NCBI GenBank assembly: GCA_049802235.1
Contig: JBARMB010000085.1
Location: 1 to 64,000, forward strand
Direction of reading: 5' to 3'
DNA from: VBDM01 sp049802235
Lineage (GTDB): Bacteria; Pseudomonadota; Gammaproteobacteria; Burkholderiales; SG8-39
Length of the DNA: 64,000 nucleotides
Positions 1 through 7,754 of the stretch are shown here, piece after piece. The position numbers were made by a program, and so were the translations under genes. Within the stretch, counting starts at the first letter, position 1. Each line of letters starts with the position of its first letter. Below the pieces are notes generated by a model. It saw only the letters and a program-made list of their open reading frames with translations. It was not told the origin of the DNA and did no database searches.

Positions 1-1
1 G

Positions 2-1267
2 GCCGGGCCGGCGCGCGGCCTGCCGCTGTTCGGCTACGTCGCCATCGCGCTGCTGCTGCTCGGCGCCATCATGCTGATGCCGCGAATTGCAATGCTGTGC
101 TTCCGCGTTTTCCCGCTGCCCGCCGCCGTTCCCGGACGCATCGCGCTGGCGCAGTTGCGCGGCGCGCCGGGGCAGGCGGGCGTGAGCCTCGCCGCGATCG
201 TCGCCAGCGTCAGCCTGATGGTGTCGATGGCAATCATGGTGGCTTCGTTCCGGGAATCGCTCGGCGAATGGCTGGAGCGCGTGTTGCCGGCCGATCTTTA
301 TGTGCGCACGGGACCGGGCGGCGAGACCGCGTTCCTGTCGCCCGCCGACCAGCTGGCGATTGCCGCGCTGCCGGGGGTGCGCCGCGCCGAGTTCATGCGC
401 GGGCAGCGGTTGATGCTCGCGCCGGAAAAACCGCCGGTGACGCTGCTCGCGCGTGCGGTGGAGCACGGCGGGAGATTGCCGCCGCTCATCGGCGAGCCGC
501 TGGCGCCGAAGGCGGGTGATCCGCCGCCCGCCTGGGTGAGCGAGGTCATGGCGGACGTATACGGCTGGCGGCCGGGGGACACGGTCGCGATTCCGCTCGG
601 AGGAAGGAACGCGCGCTTTACCGTCGCGGGCATCTGGCGCGACTACGCCCGCCAGCAGGGCGCGGTGCTGATCGAGCGCGATGAATACCTGCGCCTCACC
701 GGCGATGCGAACGCCAACGACGCGGCGCTGTGGCTCGAGCCGGGCGCGAGCGCGGAGAGCGTCAAGCGCGCGATCGCGGAGCGCATCGCCGGCAGCGCGA
801 ACCTCGACGTCGCCGAACCAGGCGACATCCGCGCGGTGTCGCTGAGGATTTTCGATCGCACCTTCGCGGTCACCTATGCGCTCGAGGCGGTGGCGGTCAT
901 CATCGGCCTGTTCGGACTGTCGTCGAGCTTCGGCGCGCTGGTGCTCGCGCGCCGGCGCGAGTTCGGCATGTTGCGCCACATCGGCATGACGCGCCGGCAG
1001 ATCGGCTCGATGCTCGCCGCCGAAGGCGCGCTCGTCTCCGCGCTCGGGCTGGCGGCGGGGCTCGCGCTCGGCTGGCTCATCAGCCTGGTGCTGATCCACG
1101 TCGTCAACCGCCAGTCGTTCCACTGGAGCATGGAACTGCACCTGCCCTGGGGCACGCTCGCGGAATTCACGCTGGCGATGCTCGCGTTCGCGACGCTGAC
1201 CGCGGTCGCAAGCGGCCGCCAGGCAATGCAGGACGATGTGGTGCGGGCGGTGAAGGAAGACTGGTAA
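2..1267 (+). CDS. FtsX-family ABC transporter permease, C-terminal part (gene begins before the window)
   Basis: The reading frame is open from base 2 with no stop upstream, so the true start lies outside the window. The visible 421 residues show a membrane segment at once (around VAIALLLLGAIML), a second near residue 65 (AAIVASVSLMVSMAIMV), a soluble periplasmic domain of about 200 residues, and three membrane segments at the end (EAVAVIIGLFG, a LVSALGLAAGLALGWLIS region, a final helix). The sequence ARRREFGMLRHIGMTRRQI before the last helices is the usual FtsX/MacB cytoplasmic loop. Two-block permeases of this family move lipids or lipoproteins between membranes with an ATPase partner, which would lie upstream. 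The next gene is AttH-like, as in attEFGH-type loci, so a lipid-transport system is plausible. Family call is firm; substrate is inference. Confidence 0.85.
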   Translation, partial: AGPARGLPLFGYVAIALLLLGAIMLMPRIAMLCFRVFPLPAAVPGRIALAQLRGAPGQAGVSLAAIVASVSLMVSMAIMVASFRESLGEWLERVLPADLYVRTGPGGETAFLSPADQLAIAALPGVRRAEFMRGQRLMLAPEKPPVTLLARAVEHGGRLPPLIGEPLAPKAGDPPPAWVSEVMADVYGWRPGDTVAIPLGGRNARFTVAGIWRDYARQQGAVLIERDEYLRLTGDANANDAALWLEPGASAESVKRAIAERIAGSANLDVAEPGDIRAVSLRIFDRTFAVTYALEAVAVIIGLFGLSSSFGALVLARRREFGMLRHIGMTRRQIGSMLAAEGALVSALGLAAGLALGWLISLVLIHVVNRQSFHWSMELHLPWGTLAEFTLAMLAFATLTAVASGRQAMQDDVVRAVKEDW

Positions 1268-1272
1268 GGGCA

Positions 1273-1314
1273 GTGAATCGTGAATCGTGAATAGTGAATC
1301 GCGAATGGTGAAGC
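1273..1314. repeat. Tandem heptamer array, six units
   Basis: Unit GTGAATC is repeated at a strict period of 7: bases 1273, 1280, 1287, 1294, 1301 and 1308, the last two units degenerate. The array starts 5 bases after the permease stop and runs into the beginning of the next gene, so the GTG at 1287 and the ATG at 1305 both fall inside it. Similar short-period arrays occur at 55142 and 60961. Confidence 0.8.
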
Positions 1315-2384
1315 AGGCGACATTCGGCAGCATTGCGATTGCGCTGGTCGTGTATTCCGCGGCCGCCATTTGCGCGGAAGGTGAGTACGCGCAGGTGCGC
1401 AAAGGCGTGGAGCTGCAATTTCCGCGCGACGACGGCAGCCATCCTCAATTTCGCACCGAGTGGTGGTACATCACCGGCTGGCTGCGGACGCGAGAGGGCG
1501 GCGATCTCGGCATGCAGATCACGTTTTTCCGCAATCGCCCGGGCATCGCGGAGACAAACCGGAGCGAGTTCGCGCCGCGGCAACTGCTGTTCGCGCACGC
1601 GGCGCTGTCCGATCCGCAGAGCGGCCGTATGCTGCACGATCAGCGCGCGGCGCGCGCCGGCTTCGGCCTCGCGGAGGCGCGCGAGGACCGCACCGACGTC
1701 CTGATAGACGACTGGTCGTTGAAGCAGAGCGGGAGCGGCTACGCCGCCGAAATTGTCGCGCGCGACTTCCGCTATTCGCTCCAGTTCCGGATCACGCAGC
1801 CGGCGCTGCTTCAGGGCGGGCGTGGGGTGAGCCGCAAGGGGCCGCGTCCGCAGCAGGCAAGCTTCTACTACAGCCGGCCGCATCTGCAAGTCAGCGGCAC
1901 GGCGACGTTCAAGGGACGGCGGCTCGAAGTTTCCGGAGACGCCTGGCTCGATCATGAATGGTCGAGCGAATACCTGGCCGCCGAGGCCGGCGGCTGGGAC
2001 TGGGTCGGAGTCAACCTCGCCGATGGCGGCGCGTTGATGGCGTTCCGTATTCGCGACCGTCAGGGCGGAACCTACTGGGCGGGCGGGGCGCATCGAGGCG
2101 CAGACGGCCGCGTGCGCATCCTGCGGCCGGAGGAAGTCCGCTTCACGGCGCTGCGGCGCTGGCGCTCGCCGCGCACGCAGGTCGAATATCCGGTCGCGAT
2201 GCGCGTCGCGGCGGGCGGCCTTGCGCTCGAGCTCGATCCGCTGATGGACGACCAGGAGTTCGATTCGCGCGCGAGCACCGGCACCATCTATTGGGAAGGC
2301 GCGGTGCGCGCGACTCAGGCGGGCAAGCTGATCGGGCGTGGCTATCTCGAGCTCACGGGCTACTGGAAACCGCTCAAGCTGTGA
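1305..2384 (+). CDS. AttH/CrtC-type lipocalin-like secreted protein
   Basis: The protein has about 359 residues. An N-terminal signal peptide (ATFGSIAIALVVYSAAAICA) is followed by the conserved block FRTEWWYITGWLR, then a WLDHEWSS motif near the middle and a DWVGVNLADGGALMAFRIR block. These are hallmarks of the carotenoid 1,2-hydratase/AttH family (two lipocalin-like beta-barrel halves). Nothing nearby makes carotenoids, so a role with the adjacent FtsX-type permease in handling a lipid is more likely than hydratase activity. I take ATG 1305 because it puts the signal peptide right at the N-terminus; GTG 1287 inside the heptamer array would add six residues. The following hydrolase could start by a GTGA overlap at 2381, but a promoter at 2418 argues against that. 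Confidence 0.8.
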   Translation: MVKQATFGSIAIALVVYSAAAICAEGEYAQVRKGVELQFPRDDGSHPQFRTEWWYITGWLRTREGGDLGMQITFFRNRPGIAETNRSEFAPRQLLFAHAALSDPQSGRMLHDQRAARAGFGLAEAREDRTDVLIDDWSLKQSGSGYAAEIVARDFRYSLQFRITQPALLQGGRGVSRKGPRPQQASFYYSRPHLQVSGTATFKGRRLEVSGDAWLDHEWSSEYLAAEAGGWDWVGVNLADGGALMAFRIRDRQGGTYWAGGAHRGADGRVRILRPEEVRFTALRRWRSPRTQVEYPVAMRVAAGGLALELDPLMDDQEFDSRASTGTIYWEGAVRATQAGKLIGRGYLELTGYWKPLKL

Positions 2385-2417
2385 CGGCAAAGGCGAGACC
2401 GGGGGCGCCGCTTCAGG

Positions 2418-2423
2418 TAAAAT
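2418..2423 (+). promoter_or_regulatory. Possible -10 box (TAAAAT) for the hydrolase gene
   Basis: TAAAAT lies in the 77-base gap, 39 bases before the TTG chosen as start at 2462. No clear -35 box is visible. Comparable TANAAT boxes precede several other genes in this window at similar distance. Confidence 0.4.
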
Positions 2424-2461
2424 CGAATCCAAAGTTCACTGTCAGGAAAGCCGAGTCCCGC

Positions 2462-3265
2462 TTGTCCAAGCCCCATTTGTCTGCGCAACTCGAATTCTCG
2501 TCCGTTACCGTTCAAGGCCGCAAACTCGAAGTCCAGCGCATCCCCGGCGCCGACGCCGATGCGCCGACGCTCGTGTTCCTGCACGAAGGCCTCGGCTCGG
2601 TGTCGATGTGGCGCGATTTTCCCAGGCAGGCAGCGGCCGCGACCGGCTGCCCCGCGGTGGTGTATTCGCGCTACGGCTACGGCAACTCCGAGACGTTCGG
2701 CGAGCCGCGCCGCGTCGATTACATGCACGACGAGGCGCTCGAGGCGTTGCCCGAATTGCTCGACAAGCTCGGGATCGCCGAGCCGGTGCTCGTCGGCCAC
2801 AGCGACGGCGGCTCGATCGCGCTGATCTACGCCGGCGCGCGCGACCGGGTGAAGGGGCTGGTGGTGCTGGCGCCGCACGTCTTTGTCGAGGACATCAGCG
2901 TCACCAGCATCGCCGAGGCGAAGACCGTTTTCGAGACCACCGATCTGCCGCAGAAGCTCGGTCGGCATCACGCCGATGCCGTGAAAACATTCCGGGGCTG
3001 GAACGACATCTGGCTGCATCCGGATTTCCGCCGCTGGAACATCGAGGAATATCTGCCGCGCATCCACTGCCCGGTGCTCGCGATCCAGGGCTTCGACGAC
3101 GAGTACGGCACCATGGCGCAGCTCGATGCGATCTCGAAGCAGGCGGGCGGCACGGTCGAGCTGCTGCGGCTTGCCGATTGCAGGCACTCGCCGCATCGCG
3201 ACCAGCCGGCTGCCGTGATCGAGGCGATGTCGCGCTTCATCGGCCGTCTGGACGCCGGCGCCTGA
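2462..3265 (+). CDS. Alpha/beta hydrolase
   Basis: The product is 267 residues long with a complete alpha/beta-hydrolase fold. LVFLHEGLGS carries the oxyanion-hole region, VLVGHSDGGS holds the GxSxG nucleophile serine, FDDEYG is a candidate acid, and RHSPHRDQP the catalytic histidine. Small-molecule esterases and ring-cleavage product hydrolases share this layout; the substrate cannot be read from the sequence. The start is TTG 2462, preceded by AGGAAAG and sitting downstream of a TAAAAT box; a GTG at 2381 that overlaps the previous stop is the alternative. It is followed after 43 bases by an amidohydrolase gene with its own strong ribosome site, and the two probably share a transcript. Confidence 0.8.
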   Translation: MSKPHLSAQLEFSSVTVQGRKLEVQRIPGADADAPTLVFLHEGLGSVSMWRDFPRQAAAATGCPAVVYSRYGYGNSETFGEPRRVDYMHDEALEALPELLDKLGIAEPVLVGHSDGGSIALIYAGARDRVKGLVVLAPHVFVEDISVTSIAEAKTVFETTDLPQKLGRHHADAVKTFRGWNDIWLHPDFRRWNIEEYLPRIHCPVLAIQGFDDEYGTMAQLDAISKQAGGTVELLRLADCRHSPHRDQPAAVIEAMSRFIGRLDAGA

Positions 3266-3308
3266 AGCCGGCGCGGCGGAACCTGCAACGTTTTCCGAGG
3301 AGAAGCAA

Positions 3309-4442
3309 ATGGCCGAACCGAAGCTGGACATCTTTCCGCACATCTTTCCGAAACGGTTCTTCGAGCACATGCAGGCGCTGGCCGGCAGCAATCCGGCGCT
3401 GGCGGCATCGATCAAGCGCTGGCTGCACATTCCGGTGCTGTGGAACCTCGACGCGCGCATGAAAATGATGGACCGGTTCAAGGGCTACAGGCAGATCCTC
3501 ACGCTGTCCTTGCCGGCGATCGAATTCCTCGCCGGGCCCGAGGAATCGCCGGCGCTTGCGCGCCTTGCCAACGACGGCATGGAGGAAATCGTCGCCAGGC
3601 ATCCGGAATATTTCCCGGCGTTCGTCGCCTCGCTGCCGATGAACAACGTGCCTGCGGCGCTGGAGGAGATGGACCGCGCGATCGGCCAGCTCGGCGCGAA
3701 GGGCATCCAGATCTTCACCAACGTCAACGGCCGGCCGCTCGACGATCCGGAATTCTTCCCGATCTTCGAGCGCTGCGTGAAGAAATACGACCTGCCGATC
3801 TGGGTGCACCCGACGCGCACGGCGAAGTTCGCCGATTACCCGGGCGAGAGCAAGTCGAAGTACGAAATCTGGTGGCTGTTCGGCTGGCCCTATGAAACCA
3901 GCGCCTTCATGGCGCGCATCGCGTTCTCGGGGATGCTCGACAAACTGCCGACGATGCGGATCATCACCCACCATCTCGGCGCAATGGCGCCGTTCTTCGA
4001 CGCGCGCATCGGCCTCGGCATGGACCAGCTCGGCAGCCGCACCTCGGACGAGGACTACGGCGCGCTGCTCAAGCGCATGTCGAAGCGACCGGTGGACTAC
4101 TTCAAGATGTTCTATGCCGACACCGCGGTCAACGGCTCGGCCCCGGCGACGCGCTGCGGGCTGGATTTCTTCGGCGCCGACCACGTTTTGTTCGGCACCG
4201 ACTGTCCCTTCGACCCCGAGGGCGGGCCGATGTTCATCCGCGAGGTGATCCGCGCGATCGATTCGCTGAAGCTGAAGGACAGCGACCGGCGCAAGGTGTA
4301 CTTCGGCAATGCCATCCGCATGCTGCGGCTGGAGCTGCCGGGCGTCGACACGGGAACACCGAAGAGCGCGCCGAAGAAAGCTGGAAAGGCGCCGAAGGCA
4401 CGCAGAACGCAAAAGACGCCAAGAAAGGCAAAAAGGAAATAA
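3309..4442 (+). CDS. Amidohydrolase-2 family metal-dependent hydrolase/decarboxylase
   Basis: This 377-residue protein is a TIM-barrel amidohydrolase of the ACMSD/gamma-resorcylate decarboxylase group. IWVHPTR, ITHHLGAMAPFFDAR and FGTDCPFDPEGG give the second histidine, third histidine and terminal aspartate of the metal site. The usual first HxH is here FPH in DIFPHIFP, so one histidine of the pair is replaced by phenylalanine. The C-terminus carries a lysine/arginine-rich tail (from about residue 350) not needed for the fold. GAGGAGAAG just before ATG 3309 is a strong ribosome site. The chemistry is likely decarboxylation or hydrolysis of an aromatic or muconate-type acid, fitting other degradative genes in the window, but the substrate is unknown. 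Confidence 0.8.
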   Translation: MAEPKLDIFPHIFPKRFFEHMQALAGSNPALAASIKRWLHIPVLWNLDARMKMMDRFKGYRQILTLSLPAIEFLAGPEESPALARLANDGMEEIVARHPEYFPAFVASLPMNNVPAALEEMDRAIGQLGAKGIQIFTNVNGRPLDDPEFFPIFERCVKKYDLPIWVHPTRTAKFADYPGESKSKYEIWWLFGWPYETSAFMARIAFSGMLDKLPTMRIITHHLGAMAPFFDARIGLGMDQLGSRTSDEDYGALLKRMSKRPVDYFKMFYADTAVNGSAPATRCGLDFFGADHVLFGTDCPFDPEGGPMFIREVIRAIDSLKLKDSDRRKVYFGNAIRMLRLELPGVDTGTPKSAPKKAGKAPKARRTQKTPRKAKRK

Positions 4443-4450
4443 CGCTGCAT

Positions 4451-4558
4451 CGTCATTCCCGCGGCCCCTTTAGCCTCCGCGAAAGCGGAGGGGGAATCCA
4501 GGGACTTTTCGAGCTGACACACCGGATTCCGGTTCGCGCTACCCTTGGCCGGAATGAC
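4451..4558. repeat. Intergenic palindromic repeat (GGGAAT/ATTCCC family), copy 1
   Basis: The gap begins with CGTCATTCCCGCGG and ends with GGCCGGAATGAC, an outer inverted pair. Inside is a perfect hairpin CCTCCGC-GAAA-GCGGAGG (4474-4491) followed by GGGAATCCAGGG. The same wording recurs at 27538, 37019 and 42718, so this is a dispersed element, not a gene-specific terminator. Confidence 0.75.
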
Positions 4559-4578
4559 ATGGATTCTTGGAGACTCGT

Positions 4579-5460
4579 ATGACCATTCCACGCGAGCGCG
4601 TCGAGTATTCCGCCATCGTCGACCGGCCGAAGCTGAAGCTTCCCGGCGGCGAGCGCATCATCGTCTGGACCATCGTCAACCTCGAGGTCTGGGACATATC
4701 GAAGCCGATGGCGCGCCAGGTGCTGCCGCCGCCGATGGGCAATGTGCTGCTGCCCGACGTGCCGAACTGGAGCTGGCACGAGTACGGCATGCGCGTCGGC
4801 TTCTGGCGCTTCCACGCGCTCTACGAGCGGCTCGGCATCCGGCCGACGGTGGCGATCAACGCCCGCGTTTGCGTGGACTACCCGCGCGTCGCCACGGCGT
4901 GCAAGGACTCCGGCTGGGAGTTCATGGGGCACAGCTACGAGCAGGGCCCGATCCACAAGGAGAAGAACCAGCCGGCGATGATCAAGCGCTCGCTCGACAC
5001 CATCGCGAAATTCACCGGCAAACGCGCCGTGGGCTGGCTCGGGCCGGGGCTGACCGAGACCTACGACACGCCGGAATATCTCGCCGCCGCCGGGATCAAA
5101 TACATCGGCGACTGGGTCTATGACGACGAGCCGACCGAGATCAAGACAAAAAAAGGGCCGCTCATCACGCTGCCTTATTCCATGGAGTGCAACGACATCC
5201 CGATGATGATCGTGCAGCACCACGAGGCCGCGTACTGGACGCAGAAGTGCATCGACACCTTCGACCGGCTCCACCAGGAAGGCGCCGAACGGCCGAAGAT
5301 CATGGCGATCGCCATCCACCCGTACATCAGCGGCCAGCCGTTCCGCATCAAGTACCTCGAGCGGGTGTACGACTACATCTCGGGATTCGAGGGCGTGCTG
5401 CACTGGAACGGCGAGCAGATCCTCGACTGGTACCTGAAGGCGCGGAAAAGGGCGAAGTAG
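4579..5460 (+). CDS. Polysaccharide-deacetylase-like (CE4/NodB fold) hydrolase
   Basis: The product has 293 residues. It opens with a strand GERIIVWTIVNLEVWD, where ordinary CE4 enzymes have the TFDDG motif, followed by a GHSYEQGP block in the place of the HxxxH motif and GWLGPGLTETYDTPEYLAAAGIKY, which is typical of the allantoinase/PuuE-like branch of this fold. That branch acts on small amide substrates, not chitin, so peptidoglycan deacetylation is not the best guess. There is no signal peptide, which also favours a cytoplasmic role. ATG 4579 has GGAG seven bases upstream; a TTG at 4567 would add four residues. It follows an amidohydrolase gene, and both may serve the same degradative pathway. 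Confidence 0.7.
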   Translation: MTIPRERVEYSAIVDRPKLKLPGGERIIVWTIVNLEVWDISKPMARQVLPPPMGNVLLPDVPNWSWHEYGMRVGFWRFHALYERLGIRPTVAINARVCVDYPRVATACKDSGWEFMGHSYEQGPIHKEKNQPAMIKRSLDTIAKFTGKRAVGWLGPGLTETYDTPEYLAAAGIKYIGDWVYDDEPTEIKTKKGPLITLPYSMECNDIPMMIVQHHEAAYWTQKCIDTFDRLHQEGAERPKIMAIAIHPYISGQPFRIKYLERVYDYISGFEGVLHWNGEQILDWYLKARKRAK

Positions 5461-5507
5461 GGCTGGATGGCACTGTGCGGCTGACAACCACCCACTACCG
5501 GGATCTG

Positions 5508-6947
5508 ATGGATAGCCGCCACTTCTCGTTGACGCGACCTCTTGCGGCATCGCCAGTCGCAGCCATCCTGATCAGCCTCGCCCTGGTCCTGTTGATCGGC
5601 CTGGCGGACTTGATCACCGGCTACGAGTTTACGCTTTCGATCCTTTACTTGATCCCGATATTTCTGACCACCTGGACGGTGGGCCAGAAGGCGGGGGTGT
5701 GGATCGCGATCGCCGCGAGCGTCGCCTCGTTTTTCGCGGACCTCCTTGCCGGGCACGAATTTTCGCACCGGTTCTACCAGTACTGGGACGCGCTGATCGC
5801 GCTCGGTACCTTCATCATCTTCGGCGCAATGCTGAGCAGGCTCAAACTGGCGCTGGCGCGCTCGGATGAACGGTTGGTGACCGTGCTCGAACGACTCGAC
5901 GCGGCGGTGTGCGTGCTCGATCCGGAGCACGGCACCCTGCTCTTCGCCAACGAAAGATTCAAGCGCGATTTCGCCGGCACGCTGGCGCTGGGTGTTGCCG
6001 AACGCCTACGCTGGTTGCTGACGATCAACCGACCGGCATCGGGCGGCGAAGGCGTGCCCGGCAGCTCGTCCGGGTGGAGTGAGGTCGACGGTTTCGAGGA
6101 GAACCACGCGGGCCGCTGGTATCTGATTCGCACGCGCCCGATCCGTTGGGTCGATGGCCGCAGCGTTGCGCTGCTCACCGCGACCGATATCACCGAATCC
6201 AAACGCGCTGAGCAGATCAACCGGCAGCAGCGCGAGCGGCTTGAGGCGACCGCCAAGCTCGTCGCGGTCGGCGAGATGGCGTCGATGCTCGCGCACCAGA
6301 TCAATCAGCCCCTTGCCGCCGTGATCAACTACAACGGGAGCTGCGTGCGGCGTCTGAAATCGGGCACCTGGGATCCGGAAACGCTGATCGAAATCATGGA
6401 ACAGGCAAGCCGGGAAGCGACTCGCGCCGGCACGATCATTCAGCGGGTCCGCGAGTTCGTGAGAAAGCGCGCGCCGAGCCGGGCCCCGACCGAGATCAAT
6501 GCAATGGTGGAGGACACGCTTTCACTGATGCGCGGCGAGGCGGACAAGCACAACGTAAACCTCGCGTTCGAACCCGCTCCCGGCCTCCCACCGGTCAACG
6601 CCGACCGCGTCATGCTCGAGCAGGTCATCATCAATCTTCTCAAGAACGGAATCGAGGCAATGAACGACACCCCGGCCGGGCAGCGGGAACTGCGGGTCCT
6701 TACCGGATTGAATGACGTGCGTTCCGTACGTATCTCGGTCTGCGATCGCGGCCACGGGATTCCGGCCGGTTTCGCCGACAATCTGTTCCAGCCCTTCTTC
6801 ACGACCAAGCGCGAGGGAATGGGGCTGGGGCTGAGCATCTGTCGCTCCGTAGTCGAGTTCCACGGCGGGATGCTCTGGGCAACCCCCAATCCCGACGGCG
6901 GCAGCTCTTTTCATTTCACCTTGCCGATGGCAGGTGCGCCGGCATGA
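5508..6947 (+). CDS. Membrane sensor histidine kinase with PAS domain
   Basis: The product is 479 residues. Four hydrophobic helices occupy roughly residues 16-108, including LIGLADLITGYEFTLSILYL, then a PAS-like region (about 125-235) ending in TATDITESKRAE. The H-box is GEMASMLAHQINQP with the phospho-acceptor at His263; the catalytic domain shows INLLKNGIEAM (N-box), VCDRGHGIP (G1) and FFTTKREGMGLGLSI (F/G2). This is the FixL/DctB kinase class. Its stop overlaps the start of a FixJ-type regulator by four bases (ATGA), so the two form a translationally coupled pair. ATG 5508 is the first methionine codon; GTG 5475 is an alternative start. The signal sensed is unknown; the porin gene after the pair is a natural target. 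Confidence 0.88.
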   Translation: MDSRHFSLTRPLAASPVAAILISLALVLLIGLADLITGYEFTLSILYLIPIFLTTWTVGQKAGVWIAIAASVASFFADLLAGHEFSHRFYQYWDALIALGTFIIFGAMLSRLKLALARSDERLVTVLERLDAAVCVLDPEHGTLLFANERFKRDFAGTLALGVAERLRWLLTINRPASGGEGVPGSSSGWSEVDGFEENHAGRWYLIRTRPIRWVDGRSVALLTATDITESKRAEQINRQQRERLEATAKLVAVGEMASMLAHQINQPLAAVINYNGSCVRRLKSGTWDPETLIEIMEQASREATRAGTIIQRVREFVRKRAPSRAPTEINAMVEDTLSLMRGEADKHNVNLAFEPAPGLPPVNADRVMLEQVIINLLKNGIEAMNDTPAGQRELRVLTGLNDVRSVRISVCDRGHGIPAGFADNLFQPFFTTKREGMGLGLSICRSVVEFHGGMLWATPNPDGGSSFHFTLPMAGAPA

Positions 6948-7561
6948 CGCCTGTCGTTCACGTGGTCGACGACGACCCCGGATTTCGCAATTCGCTGCGG
7001 TCGCTGCTGGAGGCCGAAGGACTGACCGTGCAGACCTATGCGGATGCGGCCGAGTTTATTGCCCGATACTCCCCCGAGGCGCCCGGATGCCTGCTGCTTG
7101 ACGTGAGAATGCCGGGGATGAGCGGCCTGCAGCTCCAGGAGGATCTTCAGAAGCGGAGGTTCCGCGTCCCGCTGGTCTTCATCACCGCCCATGGCGACGT
7201 GGCGATGGCGGTGACCGCGGTACGCAGGGGAGCGCTCGACTTCATCGAAAAGCCCTTCGATGACGGGACGCTGATCGGCCTGGTACGCAATGCGCTGGAG
7301 ACCGATGCCGCGGCGCGGGAGGAATTGGATCGTCAGCTGATTTTTGGCGCGCGGCTGGCCGCGCTCAGCGCGCGCGAGCGCGAGGTGCTCGAGCGCGTGA
7401 TCGACGGCAAGCTCAACAAGATCATCGCCGAGGAGCTCGGCATCGCCGTCAAGACGATCGAGTTTCACCGCAGCAGAATCATGGACAAGCTTCAGGCGAA
7501 GACTGCTGCGGAGCTCGTCAACCTGGTTGTTCAGCATCGACTGAGCACGCGCAAGACCTGA
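6944..7561 (+). CDS. FixJ/NarL-type response regulator
   Basis: This 205-residue protein has a receiver domain at residues 4-120 (VHVVDDDPGFRNS at the acidic pocket, LLLDVRMPGMSG with phospho-acceptor Asp53, ITAHGDV and EKPFDD for the Thr and Lys switch residues). A LuxR-type helix-turn-helix follows at about 140-200 (LSAREREVLERVIDG, AVKTIEFHRSRIMDKL). The start overlaps the kinase stop, so partner assignment is secure. About 60 bases after its stop lies a perfect CTAGGG-TTTT-CCCTAG palindrome ahead of the porin gene, which is a good candidate binding site for this regulator. Confidence 0.9.
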   Translation: MTPVVHVVDDDPGFRNSLRSLLEAEGLTVQTYADAAEFIARYSPEAPGCLLLDVRMPGMSGLQLQEDLQKRRFRVPLVFITAHGDVAMAVTAVRRGALDFIEKPFDDGTLIGLVRNALETDAAAREELDRQLIFGARLAALSAREREVLERVIDGKLNKIIAEELGIAVKTIEFHRSRIMDKLQAKTAAELVNLVVQHRLSTRKT

Positions 7562-7623
7562 GCGAGCGCCAGCGGGTCACAGGGCCCGACGCGACCTGCC
7601 CGACAAGAATCCACGCCGGCCAT

Positions 7624-7639
7624 CTAGGGTTTTCCCTAG
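7624..7639. promoter_or_regulatory. Candidate operator, perfect palindrome CTAGGG-TTTT-CCCTAG
   Basis: Six-base arms separated by TTTT lie in the 193-base gap between the response regulator and the porin gene. A further CCCTAGG half-site sits at 7653-7659, about two helical turns on from the first arm. LuxR-type regulators often bind inverted repeats of this size; assignment to the adjacent FixJ-type protein is inference from position. Confidence 0.5.
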
Positions 7640-7754
7640 TTGCGCAGCAGTGCCCTAGGCCGCCTAATCTCTCCCTGCCGAAACACCGCCAAACCGGCCT
7701 GAATCCGGATCGGTGCGGCGATAAGTCGTCAATCAATCAAGAGGAGACACAATA

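Noticed and set aside
2381..2461. GTG at 2381 overlapping the AttH stop as the start of the hydrolase
   Set aside because: The extra 27 residues have no family counterpart and a TAAAAT box at 2418 lies inside them; kept only as an alternative.
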